Notes: generated by a model from the sequence alone, not told the origin. 64,000 nucleotides of DNA from Cacconaster sp045617505 (GCA_045617505.1 JAZLIS010000107.1:9698-73697), one strand, 5' to 3'. Shown: positions 1 to 8,076, numbered from the stretch's first letter. Program-made: numbers and translations.

Positions 1-2529
1 ATACTTCCACTCTCCGTCGGCTCCTCCTGAAAGAACCCTCCATAATCCCGTTTGTCCGTTTACAGTAAACTCAAGGTTCGGTTTTGTCTGATCATTACTG
101 TCGTTGGTGAAGAACACGTTATCAGATAATGGAGAGTCAGAGTAGTTTGACAAGGATATGGCTACTGTTGCGGACTTGCTCCAATAAAAATGTCCGACAT
201 GGTCTTTTGTATCATTATTGAGAGAGAGAGGGGGAACATCATACTGTTTGGACTCGAAATAGAATACTGGATTATTGGAATCTGTCGCATTTGTCCAAAG
301 GTTACCCTTGGAGAAACGGACCTTCTTATTCCCGCTTACGCTGAATACGCCACTGAGCGCACCTTGTGGTACGAAAACGGCCGTTATGGTAAGGCTGGAG
401 GACAATGTGAAAGAATAAGAATTCTCAGTGCTGAGAGTCTTTCCGTCAGCATCGCGCCACTTGACAAAATCACATCCGGCGGCAGGACTGGCGGTGAGTG
501 TTATTTCGCTGTTCGGGTCAGAGTAATATGCACGGCCTGATTCAATGGTGATTCCATTAGCTGCTATTGTACTTGTTCCTGCAGAAATTGTGTTGACCGT
601 CAACTTGCATCCCGCCTTGACTTCAGCATAGTAAGCGACATCGGAGTTGATATTGCTAACGGTGAAAGATTCGGCATCGCTGAATTTGTCTCCGTCATTA
701 TCGTACCATCCATTGACATAGTAACCTCCATCAGCCACCGCAGAATACTCAACATCCGTTCCCTCGAAAAGAGAAATCGACTCTCCGGCTTCAACTTCTT
801 CACCGTTAATCTTCAACGTTGCCTTGTCAGTGACGGAACCTTCGGTGAAGCCGATTGCTGCGATGTATTTCGAATATCCTATAGTTACAGTCGCATCGTC
901 TGTTATATCGGAGATAGCGAATTTATATAGAGTCTCGGTTTTTGAACCTGCAATCCTCTCGTTATCCTTAATACATTTGACCGGCTTGCCGGATGAACTC
1001 TCGGCCGCAATGACCAGTTTGCCGTCATTTATGCTTAATCCCTTCAGGATATCAGCATCTTCATCAAGTGCCACGTTGACCTTGTGGTCGTCGATGGTTG
1101 CGAATTCGGGATTACTGTTCAAGAAATAATCAATGGTAACTGTGATGTCCTGTTTCACTTCTGAAAGAACAATGTCGTATATGTTGTCTTGCGGGGCAAT
1201 CCCGAGAATAGTTCCTGTATCATCCCTTCTGAATGAAAGTTTTTTATTTGATTGGGCAGAAACTGCGCCTTTGCCGTCAGAGTTCACGTATGCGTTGAAC
1301 CATACGTCGGATTCAGTAACGCCTTCCGCCAATTCAACGATAACCTTATAATCTCCGACTGTTATCTGATTCCTGCCGCCTTCTCCCCAGACACCAATGA
1401 TGGCTATGATATCCTTTGAAGTGACAGGGATGACAAATTTGCTGATATTGTCGGTAATCTCCGGGCTCACCATCGAATCATCATCAAGCTGACAGGTAAT
1501 CTGCTTGCCAGACTTTGATAAGGCCTCAATTACAGCATCGCTATTTTTTTCATAAGCCGTTACCAAGACATCTTCCTCTATTCCGGAAACTCCTTCGTCA
1601 AATCTAATTTTTACTTTATGTCCTCCGACTTCAACTTCTTTCCAGTCCTCAATGGAAACCGATGATACGGAGATACCGCTGTTGCTGAGGGTGATGGTGA
1701 TGTTGGACTTGGTGCCTTGGGCAATTATCACACCGTTGTCGTTACCGGAAAGAGTTGCGGTCTTGGCCACGCCGTCTATTGTGAGGGTGAGGGTTACCGA
1801 CTGCTTACTTTCATCTTCTCCTGATGGAACCAGGAGGCATTTGTAAACCGTTCCCTCTTTTGTAATTGTCTGCGCTGCCTCAGGTATGGAGAGTGTCACA
1901 TCGTCTGCTTTCGTTGCCGTAATGCTTCCGCCGGTGGCATCGAGTGTGCCGGTTCCGGCAATCTTTGCTCCTTCGAACTTAATCTGTGAGAGTTTGGCGC
2001 CGCCTGTATAGCCTTTGTTGATGACGGTTATTGCCACTCTTGCAAGAGCGTGGTTCATCGTGATGGCGGTGTTGGCTGCCGTCTTATCGGTGATGGCTTC
2101 AGCCTGTGGAGAGGCATACATCACGTCGTCACCGTTGAGAGAGGATGAAACTGGGATTGCCTTGACATTGGTGGCTGTTCCGCTGTATGGATAATAGCCG
2201 TAAAGATACCCCGGAGTGCTACCGACCTTGATTGACGGGCTGGCAGTCCATTTCTTCTTGTCGGAATTGTATGCGTATCTGACATTCTCGTAGCCGGTTC
2301 CGTAGGCTTTTGTGGCCGTTTCGTCCTTGAAGAGGAACAAGCCGATTTCTCCCGTCTGAGGGAAGTCAGTGCCGTCGATGGCGGCCTTGGTTTCGTTTGA
2401 ACTTACAGAGGCGAGTTCGAGGTCAACCAGCTGCTCAGAAGGTTTTACTTCCTCGATGGGACTCTTTGCGCAACCTGCCATCAGCGTGGCAGCTGCCGCG
2501 AATGCGAGTGATATATGTTTTGCGTTCAT
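1..2529 (-). CDS. Fimbrillin-like (Mfa-like_1) surface lipoprotein, 3' end outside window
   Basis: The frame is open from an ATG at 2529 to base 1, giving at least 843 residues without a stop. The N-terminus has a lipoprotein signal with lipobox LMAGC. Residues about 40-290 read as a fimbrillin domain: an ETKA segment, a YYPYS strand, an ITMNHALARV strand and a CLLVPS strand. Then come three degenerate units of about 88 residues, starting near 302, 391 and 478 with (G/D)xKVxVxLxE and ending in DITVTIxY-like strands. Next are InlB-type repeats (near 685, CDFVKWRDADG) and, from about 728, the FSVS-KKVxFSKGNL module common in Bacteroidales surface proteins, ending in WRVLSGG. Such proteins are outer-membrane anchored pilus or adhesin subunits. 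It is much longer than ordinary fimbrillins, so it is probably an adhesin or tip-type variant (inference). Confidence 0.82.
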   Translation of the reverse strand, partial: MNAKHISLAFAAAATLMAGCAKSPIEEVKPSEQLVDLELASVSSNETKAAIDGTDFPQTGEIGLFLFKDETATKAYGTGYENVRYAYNSDKKKWTASPSIKVGSTPGYLYGYYPYSGTATNVKAIPVSSSLNGDDVMYASPQAEAITDKTAANTAITMNHALARVAITVINKGYTGGAKLSQIKFEGAKIAGTGTLDATGGSITATKADDVTLSIPEAAQTITKEGTVYKCLLVPSGEDESKQSVTLTLTIDGVAKTATLSGNDNGVIIAQGTKSNITITLSNSGISVSSVSIEDWKEVEVGGHKVKIRFDEGVSGIEEDVLVTAYEKNSDAVIEALSKSGKQITCQLDDDSMVSPEITDNISKFVIPVTSKDIIAIIGVWGEGGRNQITVGDYKVIVELAEGVTESDVWFNAYVNSDGKGAVSAQSNKKLSFRRDDTGTILGIAPQDNIYDIVLSEVKQDITVTIDYFLNSNPEFATIDDHKVNVALDEDADILKGLSINDGKLVIAAESSSGKPVKCIKDNERIAGSKTETLYKFAISDITDDATVTIGYSKYIAAIGFTEGSVTDKATLKINGEEVEAGESISLFEGTDVEYSAVADGGYYVNGWYDNDGDKFSDAESFTVSNINSDVAYYAEVKAGCKLTVNTISAGTSTIAANGITIESGRAYYSDPNSEITLTASPAAGCDFVKWRDADGKTLSTENSYSFTLSSSLTITAVFVPQGALSGVFSVSGNKKVRFSKGNLWTNATDSNNPVFYFESKQYDVPPLSLNNDTKDHVGHFYWSKSATVAISLSNYSDSPLSDNVFFTNDSNDQTKPNLEFTVNGQTGLWRVLSGGADGEWKY

Positions 2530-2549
2530 AGGATGTTTCTGTCAGTAAA

Positions 2550-2696
2550 TTAATCATCGTTCCCAAAACCGTAAGCTGAATCGAACCCCGGAGTCCAGAG
2601 AGTATTGGACGGCGTTCCGCCAAGGCGCGATTGCAAGACGCTTCTACTGGAAACAATCTCTATCACCTTGACCTGCGGAGTTGTATATTGCGTCAT
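2550..2696 (-). CDS. 48-residue small ORF paired with the fimbrillin gene
   Basis: A 48-codon ORF runs from ATG at 2696 to TAA at 2550 and ends 20 bases before the fimbrillin start, on the same strand. It begins MTQYTTPQVKVIEI, has a central VLQSR stretch and a Gly/Asp-rich end (FGNDD). Bacteroidales fimbrillin loci often carry very short ORFs of the type 'Y-x-P-x-V-x-V-x-E' directly upstream. The match is by pattern and position, and I know no assigned function. It has no signal peptide or membrane segment. The tight spacing suggests cotranscription from the promoter near 2721. It could alternatively be a leader peptide. Confidence 0.55.
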   Translation of the reverse strand: MTQYTTPQVKVIEIVSSRSVLQSRLGGTPSNTLWTPGFDSAYGFGNDD

Positions 2697-2720
2697 AATG
2701 GGAATATTCAGACTACTCCA

Positions 2721-2728
2721 CAAAAATA
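2721..2728 (-). promoter_or_regulatory. Putative -7 element for the small ORF/fimbrillin transcript
   Basis: The minus strand reads TATTTTTG, an exact TAnnTTTG Bacteroides -7 match. A start near 2716 would give about 20 bases of leader before the small ORF. No clear TTG/TTTG -33 box stands 19-20 bases upstream, so support is moderate. Confidence 0.4.
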
Positions 2729-2855
2729 CGGCATTTTCGCAACATCACGAACATATTACGGAAAAATCTGGCGGACAAAACGTAATCAGGTATACGAATT
2801 AAAAGCTTACGTTCCTGATTCATCCGTCTGCACGGATGAGTACATTTGGATAATA

Positions 2856-3019
2856 AGAAGCTGTTTAAATTTAATTACTCTCATTTCTTATGCATCTTTT
2901 TCGCGTCTTTGCACTTTCAATTCGGTCACATACCATCCGGTATGCTCCCTCATTTCAAGCACAAATCCATCAAAAAATCTGCTATAATAAATTTCGGCAA
3001 TCAAATTTAAACAGTTTCT
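2856..3019. repeat. MITE-like element with 17-bp terminal inverted repeats
   Basis: AGAAGCTGTTTAAATTT at 2856-2872 is matched in reverse complement at 3003-3019 with one mismatch. Together they bound 164 bp with no coding capacity. The interior holds a smaller dyad (CATACC-ATCC-GGTATG, near 2930-2945). No clear target duplication is visible in the AT-rich flanks. Size and structure fit a miniature inverted-repeat element moved by an unidentified transposase. A near copy of one end lies at 57042-57060. Confidence 0.5.
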
Positions 3020-3028
3020 AAAATTTGC

Positions 3029-3036
3029 TAATTTTG
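3029..3036 (+). promoter_or_regulatory. -7 element of the GH43-nitroreductase gene
   Basis: TAATTTTG fits TAnnTTTG and lies 26 bases before the ATG at 3062. Counting 20 bases upstream lands on a TTT inside the right inverted repeat of the MITE-like element (3006-3008). The element edge may therefore supply the -33 region. Confidence 0.45.
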
Positions 3037-3061
3037 TAATAAATTGTTCAGCAATCCATCC

Positions 3062-4609
3062 ATGAACTTACTTGCTATTCTTACTGTTTATCTTTTCTCC
3101 TATTTCATCGGGGAGAAAGACGGTCTGCACCTGGCCTGGAGCAATGACGGATACCATTGGACTCCACTTGCAGGAGATGTTTCACTTCTTGTTCCTCAGA
3201 TAGGGGAAGACAAACTGATGAGGGACCCTTCGATATGTCAGGGCCCGGACGGAACCTTCCACATGGTCTGGACTTCCAGCTGGCACGACAGGATTATCGG
3301 CTATGCATCTTCGAAGGATCTTGTCCATTGGAGCAAGCAGAAAGCCATCCCCGTGATGATGCACGAACCGGATGCCCATAACTGCTGGGCCCCGGAGCTG
3401 TTTTTCGATGCTCCAACAGAGACTTATTACATCTATTGGTCCACCACAATCCCGGGAAGACATTCTTATGTCCCTACAACTGAGAATGAGAAGGGCCTGA
3501 ACCACAGAATATACTGCACGACGACGAAGGATTTCGAAACTTTCACCCCCACGGAGATATTTTTCAATCCCGATTTCAGTGTCATAGATGCTGCCATCGT
3601 AAGGGATGACGTTCAGAATGACCTGATAATGTTCGTCAAGAACGAGAACTCTGCTCCCGCCGAGAAGAATATCCGTATCACAAGGTCAAAGGACATCAGG
3701 AACGGCTTCCCGACGAACGTGAGCGAACCGGTACACGGAAAATACTGGGCGGAGGGTCCGGCGCCTCTTTTCCTTGAGGACGGCACATTGATAGTCTATT
3801 TTGACAGATATATGGACGGAAAGTTTGGAGCGGCTGTCAGCCGTGACAACGGGAAGATCTGGTCCGACGTTCCTGACGAATCCCTGTCCTTTCCGGAGGG
3901 AATGCGGCACGGTACGGCTTTCAAGATTACAGATGAACAATTCAATACGCTACAGATGAATATTGCAGTACAACAAAGGCACTCCGTGCGTCATTACAAG
4001 GATGTTCCTTTGAGCCGGGAGCATATCGACTTTCTCCATGAGGAGATAAAGAAATGCAATTCAGATAATAACCTCGCCTTCAGGCTTGTGACAGATGAAC
4101 CGGAGGCGTTCGGTTCCGGAAACGGAATAACGGGACGCTTCTCGAATGCAAACAATTACATAGTGCTGATTGCCAAGGACGCTCCCGATGCTGCGGAGAG
4201 GACCGGGTATTTCGGTGAAAGGATTGTCCTTGCCGCGCAGGCCGCCGGATTGAACACCTGCTGGGTGGCGGGTTCATACAACAAGGTGGAAAAGACGATG
4301 TCCGTACCCGACGGGTACAGATTGTTCGGGGTCATTTCCATAGGGTATGGGGCTGAAACCGGCAAAGCCCACACGAGCAAGTCTTTCAGCGAGGTGACGG
4401 AAGGGGAGGACTTCCCGGAATGGTTCATATCCGGAGTCGAATCCGCACTTCTCGCCCCTACTGCAATGAACAGACAGACCTTCACCTTCAGCTGGGACGG
4501 TAAGAATGTCGTGGCATCAGCTCCAAAGGAGGATTATGAACAGATGAGTCTGGGCATAGCAGAATATCATTTCGAATTGGCATCCGGACATAGATGCACT
4601 GAATTTTAG
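3062..4609 (+). CDS. GH43-like glycosidase fused to a TM1586-type nitroreductase
   Basis: 515 residues. I chose the ATG at 3062; an in-frame TTG at 3044 adds only six residues. Residues about 15-298 are a GH43-like five-bladed propeller: RDPS near 54, WAPELFFD near 109, VIDAA near 175 and WAEGP with the likely acid Glu near 231. A second domain starts at an internal Met, residue 299 (ATG at 3956), with QRHSVRHYKD, then GxxxxxANNYIVLIAKDAP, GLNTCWVAG and LLAPTAMNRQ, which is the FMN nitroreductase pattern of the TM1586 type. There is no stop or frameshift at the junction. The first 16 residues are hydrophobic but run into the propeller without a cleavage site, so export is doubtful. It is the first gene of a three-gene + strand cluster. 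Confidence 0.75.
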   Translation: MNLLAILTVYLFSYFIGEKDGLHLAWSNDGYHWTPLAGDVSLLVPQIGEDKLMRDPSICQGPDGTFHMVWTSSWHDRIIGYASSKDLVHWSKQKAIPVMMHEPDAHNCWAPELFFDAPTETYYIYWSTTIPGRHSYVPTTENEKGLNHRIYCTTTKDFETFTPTEIFFNPDFSVIDAAIVRDDVQNDLIMFVKNENSAPAEKNIRITRSKDIRNGFPTNVSEPVHGKYWAEGPAPLFLEDGTLIVYFDRYMDGKFGAAVSRDNGKIWSDVPDESLSFPEGMRHGTAFKITDEQFNTLQMNIAVQQRHSVRHYKDVPLSREHIDFLHEEIKKCNSDNNLAFRLVTDEPEAFGSGNGITGRFSNANNYIVLIAKDAPDAAERTGYFGERIVLAAQAAGLNTCWVAGSYNKVEKTMSVPDGYRLFGVISIGYGAETGKAHTSKSFSEVTEGEDFPEWFISGVESALLAPTAMNRQTFTFSWDGKNVVASAPKEDYEQMSLGIAEYHFELASGHRCTEF

Positions 4610-4624
4610 TCATTATTAAAGAAG

Positions 4625-6235
4625 ATGAAAAGAAAAGCGTTTGTTTCAATTCTCCTTGCAGCGGCGGTGGTATGCGGATGCAGGGAATCGGCTCCACAGG
4701 CCGACCACGTTGTATATATGTGTTTCGATGCGATGAGCGCCATCGGCATCCAGAGAGCTGAGACTCCGAACTTCAACCGTATGATTGAAAATGGGGCCGT
4801 TTCCCTCCATACAAGATGCGGTATTCCGTCAAACAGCAGCCCAAACTGGATGACAATCGCCAGCGCGGCTCCGTTCGAGATGACAGGCGTGCTCGACAAC
4901 GGTGTTACGCCGCGCACCGGAACCGTCATCCCGGCTCTCAAGAACGAAATAGGTTTCTTCCCGACCATCTTCGAATCCGTCAGGGCTCAAAGACCTGATG
5001 CAAAGATATATTTCTTCGGAGACACTTCCTGGCCTTGCAATATGTACGGAATGTCGGCGTTCGACGTAGTGGTTCCCGAACTGGGCAAACGTCAGCACCT
5101 TACGCCCGATGAAGCTTTCAGCAAGGCGGCGGATGCCTTCGTGGAGGACAAGCCCGAACTGATGTTCATAGGCATCGGCACTCCGGACCACGAAGGGCAC
5201 ACCTGGGGCCACGAGAGTCAGGGATATTTCGACTGCCTCCACCATATGGACGAACTGGTCGGCGGCTTTGTGAAGCGGCTGGAGGAGAACGGTCTGATGA
5301 AGAATACCGTAATCATCATTACGGCGGACCACGGTGGCATCAATTACGGTCACGGCGGAAGCACGATGGCCGAGATTGAGGTCCCTGTCATAATGTACGG
5401 CGGCCCGGTGACGAAAGGCAAGGTGATGGAGCACGCCAATATGAATTACGACACCCCGGCCACGGTTGCCGGGCTGCTTGGAGTGGAACTTCCTTGGGAA
5501 TGTCACGGCAAGTTCCTCAAGGAGGCATTCGAACCCCGGACAGATGTATGCTATGTTCCCGTCCCGCTCGTGCAGCCATTCCGCGGCACAGTCCCTGACG
5601 GAGAAAAAATCAGCATCACGGCAGATACCGAAGGTGCTGATATTTACTACACTTTGGACGGCTCACAACCCACTTGCGAATCCACAAAATACGAGGGTCC
5701 GTTTGAAATCGACCAACCCTGTACTGTCACCGCAGTTGCCTGCAAGAACGGCAATTACAGTATGACTGCCAGCAATTTCCTCTATGCGGCGCTTCCGGAA
5801 GGCAAAGCGGCGGTGCACTACAAGCTCTGGAGAAACGTGTACGATGTGGTTCTCCCCGACTTCTCAAGGCTCGGAAAGCCCGCAGCCGAAGGCTACATTT
5901 CCGCATTCTCTCTTGAAGATGTACCGTTTGCCGCCAATGAAGATGATTTTGCAATCGTATTCTCTTCAAAGATGAGGGTGAAGGAGGCCGGTGTCTATAA
6001 GTTTGAACTGTCGTCGGATGACGGCGCGAAGCTGTTCATCGACGGCAAATGCATTGCGGATAATGACGGGTCCCATACTCTTCAGACCAGATACGGTTTT
6101 GCAGAACTGCAGCCCGGACTCCACGACATCCGGATAGACTATTTCGAGGATTGTGAGGGACAGTATCTTTATCTCAATTACGGACTTGACGGCAAGCCCC
6201 TGCGTCCTTTCTTCCCCGACGAACTTGAAAAGTGA
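4625..6235 (+). CDS. Alkaline phosphatase-superfamily lipoprotein with CHB_HEX_C and PA14 domains
   Basis: 536 residues with a lipoprotein signal (VCGC, Cys19). Residues about 28-310 form a type I phosphodiesterase/nucleotide pyrophosphatase-like fold: metal Asp near FDAMSA, a probable nucleophile in SNSSPNW, GTPDHEGH and the TADHGG metal site. Residues about 316-390 are a chitobiase/hexosaminidase C-terminal-type module (ADIYYTLDGSQPT). Residues about 397-530 are a PA14 domain (FELSSDDGAKLFIDG). It probably hydrolyses a phosphate or sulfate ester or phosphodiester on a surface-bound glycan; the substrate cannot be inferred. It lies 15 bases after the GH43 fusion and 13 before the CBM9-like gene, so the three are probably one operon. 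Confidence 0.8.
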   Translation: MKRKAFVSILLAAAVVCGCRESAPQADHVVYMCFDAMSAIGIQRAETPNFNRMIENGAVSLHTRCGIPSNSSPNWMTIASAAPFEMTGVLDNGVTPRTGTVIPALKNEIGFFPTIFESVRAQRPDAKIYFFGDTSWPCNMYGMSAFDVVVPELGKRQHLTPDEAFSKAADAFVEDKPELMFIGIGTPDHEGHTWGHESQGYFDCLHHMDELVGGFVKRLEENGLMKNTVIIITADHGGINYGHGGSTMAEIEVPVIMYGGPVTKGKVMEHANMNYDTPATVAGLLGVELPWECHGKFLKEAFEPRTDVCYVPVPLVQPFRGTVPDGEKISITADTEGADIYYTLDGSQPTCESTKYEGPFEIDQPCTVTAVACKNGNYSMTASNFLYAALPEGKAAVHYKLWRNVYDVVLPDFSRLGKPAAEGYISAFSLEDVPFAANEDDFAIVFSSKMRVKEAGVYKFELSSDDGAKLFIDGKCIADNDGSHTLQTRYGFAELQPGLHDIRIDYFEDCEGQYLYLNYGLDGKPLRPFFPDELEK

Positions 6236-6248
6236 TATCAGAACGACA

Positions 6249-6911
6249 ATGAAAATAAAAGTCAGAAAAATAACTTTTTCGTCCGCTGAGCCCGAAACAG
6301 ACGCGATTGAGACCGCATTTGAAAACGAAAAGATTGAATGGAATCCGATTGCCTGCGTCAACTGGCCTGAATTTCCCCTTTCCCCGAAAGTGTATTTCCG
6401 CATAATGCATTCGGAAAGTGAAATTTACATTCAGTACAAGGTGCACCAGCAGGGGGCCCGTGCAGTCTATGACTTCGACTGCGACTCCAAGCCCTGGACG
6501 GACGACTGCGTGGAGTTCTTCACCATCCCCTCCCCGACCTGCGGGAAATATTTCAATCTGGAGATGAACTGCATCGGCCACGGCATATTCTGTTACGGTC
6601 CGGACCGTCACCACAGATTCAGTTGCGATGGCAAGGTCGTCTCAAGAATCCGCCGCCACGCCTCACTCGGCGGCACACCCGTAGACCTGAAGGGAGATGT
6701 AGAGTGGAGCCTTACCGTCGCCATCCCGAAAGAACTCTATTCGGTTGCAGGAGACGAGATTCCCTCATTCAGCGGCAGGACCGTTCCCGCAAACTTCTAC
6801 AAATGCGGAGACAACACCGGCACGCCCCACTACCTGAGCTGGAATCCCATCTCAACCCCGGCTCCGAATTTCCACTGTCCCGAATTCTTCGGGGAACTCT
6901 CATTCGAATAG
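6249..6911 (+). CDS. CBM9-like carbohydrate-binding domain protein
   Basis: 220 residues from the ATG at 6249; a longer frame begins inside the preceding gene and is not used. The whole protein resembles the family 9-like carbohydrate-binding fold of Bacteroidales: an INWPEFP-type start (VNWPEFPLSPKVYF), IYIQYKV, then KPWTDDCVEFF, FNLEMNCIG, a W-S-L-T-V-A-I-P strand and LSWNPI near the end. No signal peptide is seen, so it may act in the cytoplasm or be displayed by another route. As the last gene of the cluster it may bind the glycan handled by the two upstream proteins (inference). Confidence 0.7.
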   Translation: MKIKVRKITFSSAEPETDAIETAFENEKIEWNPIACVNWPEFPLSPKVYFRIMHSESEIYIQYKVHQQGARAVYDFDCDSKPWTDDCVEFFTIPSPTCGKYFNLEMNCIGHGIFCYGPDRHHRFSCDGKVVSRIRRHASLGGTPVDLKGDVEWSLTVAIPKELYSVAGDEIPSFSGRTVPANFYKCGDNTGTPHYLSWNPISTPAPNFHCPEFFGELSFE

Positions 6912-7080
6912 CTCTCCCGGTGATATTTCTCCTGCGGTAAGGTAGAGGTAATGACTGATAATGGCGAAGTAGTTTGGTAATCTTCGGAAAATGCCATCTG
7001 TCTGGCCTGAATATTTGATTAATCAATATCTCTTTTCAGAACTTGCAAGTTGAACCAAGTATTGTCGTAATACTTGACAT

Positions 7081-7479
7081 ACTCGTTGCTCCACTGCTGA
7101 CCAGAACTTGGACTGGCAACTGGACGCCTTGACGAAGAACGGATGTGAGAGGATTTACCAGGAGAAGATCACCGGTACCAAGAAGGAACGCCCGGAGTTG
7201 AACAGAATGCTCGAAGCGTTGCGAGACGGGGACACGGTCATCGTCTGCGAGCTGACAAGGCTGAGCCGATCCACTAAGGACCTGTTCGAACTGGTAGAAA
7301 GAATCAACGGCTGCGGAGCTGACGTCAAGTCACTGAAGGAATCCTGGCTCGACACCACTACCCCACACGGCAAGCTGCTGTTTACCATCAGTGCTGGCAT
7401 CAGCCGCGCTACGCTGTATGCCTATCTTGAAAAGAGAAAGAAAGGTCAGCCTATACAGACAAGGAATATTGGAAAATAA
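7081..7479 (+). pseudogene. Serine recombinase (resolvase/invertase) remnant, 5' truncated and internally deleted
   Basis: The frame carries the resolvase N-terminal fold: RCSTADQNLDWQLDAL with the nucleophile-position Ser, then EKITGTKKERPELNRML, LTRLSRSTKDLFELVE and DTTTPHGKLLFTI. A stop lies just upstream at 7075-7077, so the start codon and first residues are lost; the only in-frame start left is a TTG after the active Ser. After LLFTI the frame jumps to the C-terminal helix-turn-helix (GISRATLYAYL). About 60-70 residues normally found there (AEFERELIRERT...GRP) are missing, without a frameshift. The product could not be an active recombinase. It lies on the 3' flank of tRNA-Arg. Confidence 0.75.
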
Positions 7480-7489
7480 TAGGAAAATA

Positions 7490-7526
7490 ATAAATAAAAT
7501 CCCCGCCACAATGTACCGTGGCGGAG
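7490..7526 (-). terminator. Rho-independent terminator of the rplS/tRNA-Arg transcript
   Basis: On the minus strand a GC-rich stem (CCGCCACGG paired with GTGGCGG, within 7501-7526) is followed by a T-rich tail (ATTTTATTTATT). It lies just after the tRNA-Arg 3' end. Confidence 0.75.
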
Positions 7527-7533
7527 ATTTGTG

Positions 7534-7607
7534 TGACTCCTGCGGGATTCAAACCCACAACCTTCTGATCCGTAGTCAGATGCTCTATTCAGTTGAGCTA
7601 AGGAGCC
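7534..7607 (-). tRNA. tRNA-Arg (anticodon ACG)
   Basis: 74 nt on the minus strand. The acceptor GGCTCCT pairs with AGGAGTC (one G-U pair), the anticodon loop is CTACGGA with anticodon ACG, and the T-loop is TTTGAATC. No 3' CCA is encoded. It follows rplS by 15 bases and probably shares its transcript. Confidence 0.93.
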
Positions 7608-7622
7608 TCTATCCTCTATCCG

Positions 7623-8000
7623 TTACTCTTCAGCTTTCGCTGCAGTAGCGGTGAATTTCTTCTCTTTGATGCGGGCCTTCTTACCGGTCAGTCCACGGAG
7701 GTAGAATATACGTGCGCGACGTACCTTGCCATACTTGTTGACTTCGATATCTTCGATGAAAGGAGATGAGAAGGGGAAAATCCTCTCAACACCGACTCCG
7801 TTGGAAATCTTGCGTACTGTGAAGGTCTTGACAGCACCTGCACCACGTTTCTGGATAACTATACCACGGAATTTCTGGAGACGCTCCTTGTTCTCTTCCT
7901 TGATTTTGTAGGTGACGGTGATGGTATCACCTGCCTTGAAAGCGGGGAAATTTTTCTTTTCCTGTGCACAAGCTTCCTGTGCAATCTTCATTAAATCCAT
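7623..8000 (-). CDS. rplS: 50S ribosomal protein L19
   Basis: 125 residues from MDLMKIAQEA; an ATG three codons upstream (8009) is possible. Family signatures are FKAGDTITVTYKI, FRGIVIQKRGAG, FTVRKISNGVGVERIFPFSSPFI and the conserved end YLRGLTGKKARIKEK. L19 lies at the interface of the 30S and 50S subunits. The C-terminus has a short Ala/Lys/Glu tail (TATAAKAEE). It is expressed from a strong promoter at 8077-8107 and is followed by tRNA-Arg. Confidence 0.97.
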   Translation of the reverse strand: MDLMKIAQEACAQEKKNFPAFKAGDTITVTYKIKEENKERLQKFRGIVIQKRGAGAVKTFTVRKISNGVGVERIFPFSSPFIEDIEVNKYGKVRRARIFYLRGLTGKKARIKEKKFTATAAKAEE

Positions 8001-8076
8001 AACAATCAAATAAATAGCGCAACGTTGCCGGATTCATCACATCACTTTCGCAAGAGGTTGCTTGTTTTCGGGACTG

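Larger units (their letters stand above)
2697..3061. other. Intergenic region between divergent fimbrillin and GH43 fusion loci
   Basis: This 365-base gap is AT-rich and holds no convincing gene. It contains the fimbrillin -7 element (2721-2728), a perfect 8-bp hairpin with a 4-base loop at 2820-2839 (no T tract follows on either strand), the inverted-repeat element at 2856-3019, and the promoter of the GH43 fusion gene at 3029-3036. The open frames across it have no recognizable protein features. Confidence 0.6.

Noticed and set aside
3044..3061. TTG start for the GH43 fusion
   Set aside because: The ATG at 3062 is nearer to the normal distance from the -7 box and the six added residues have no family support.
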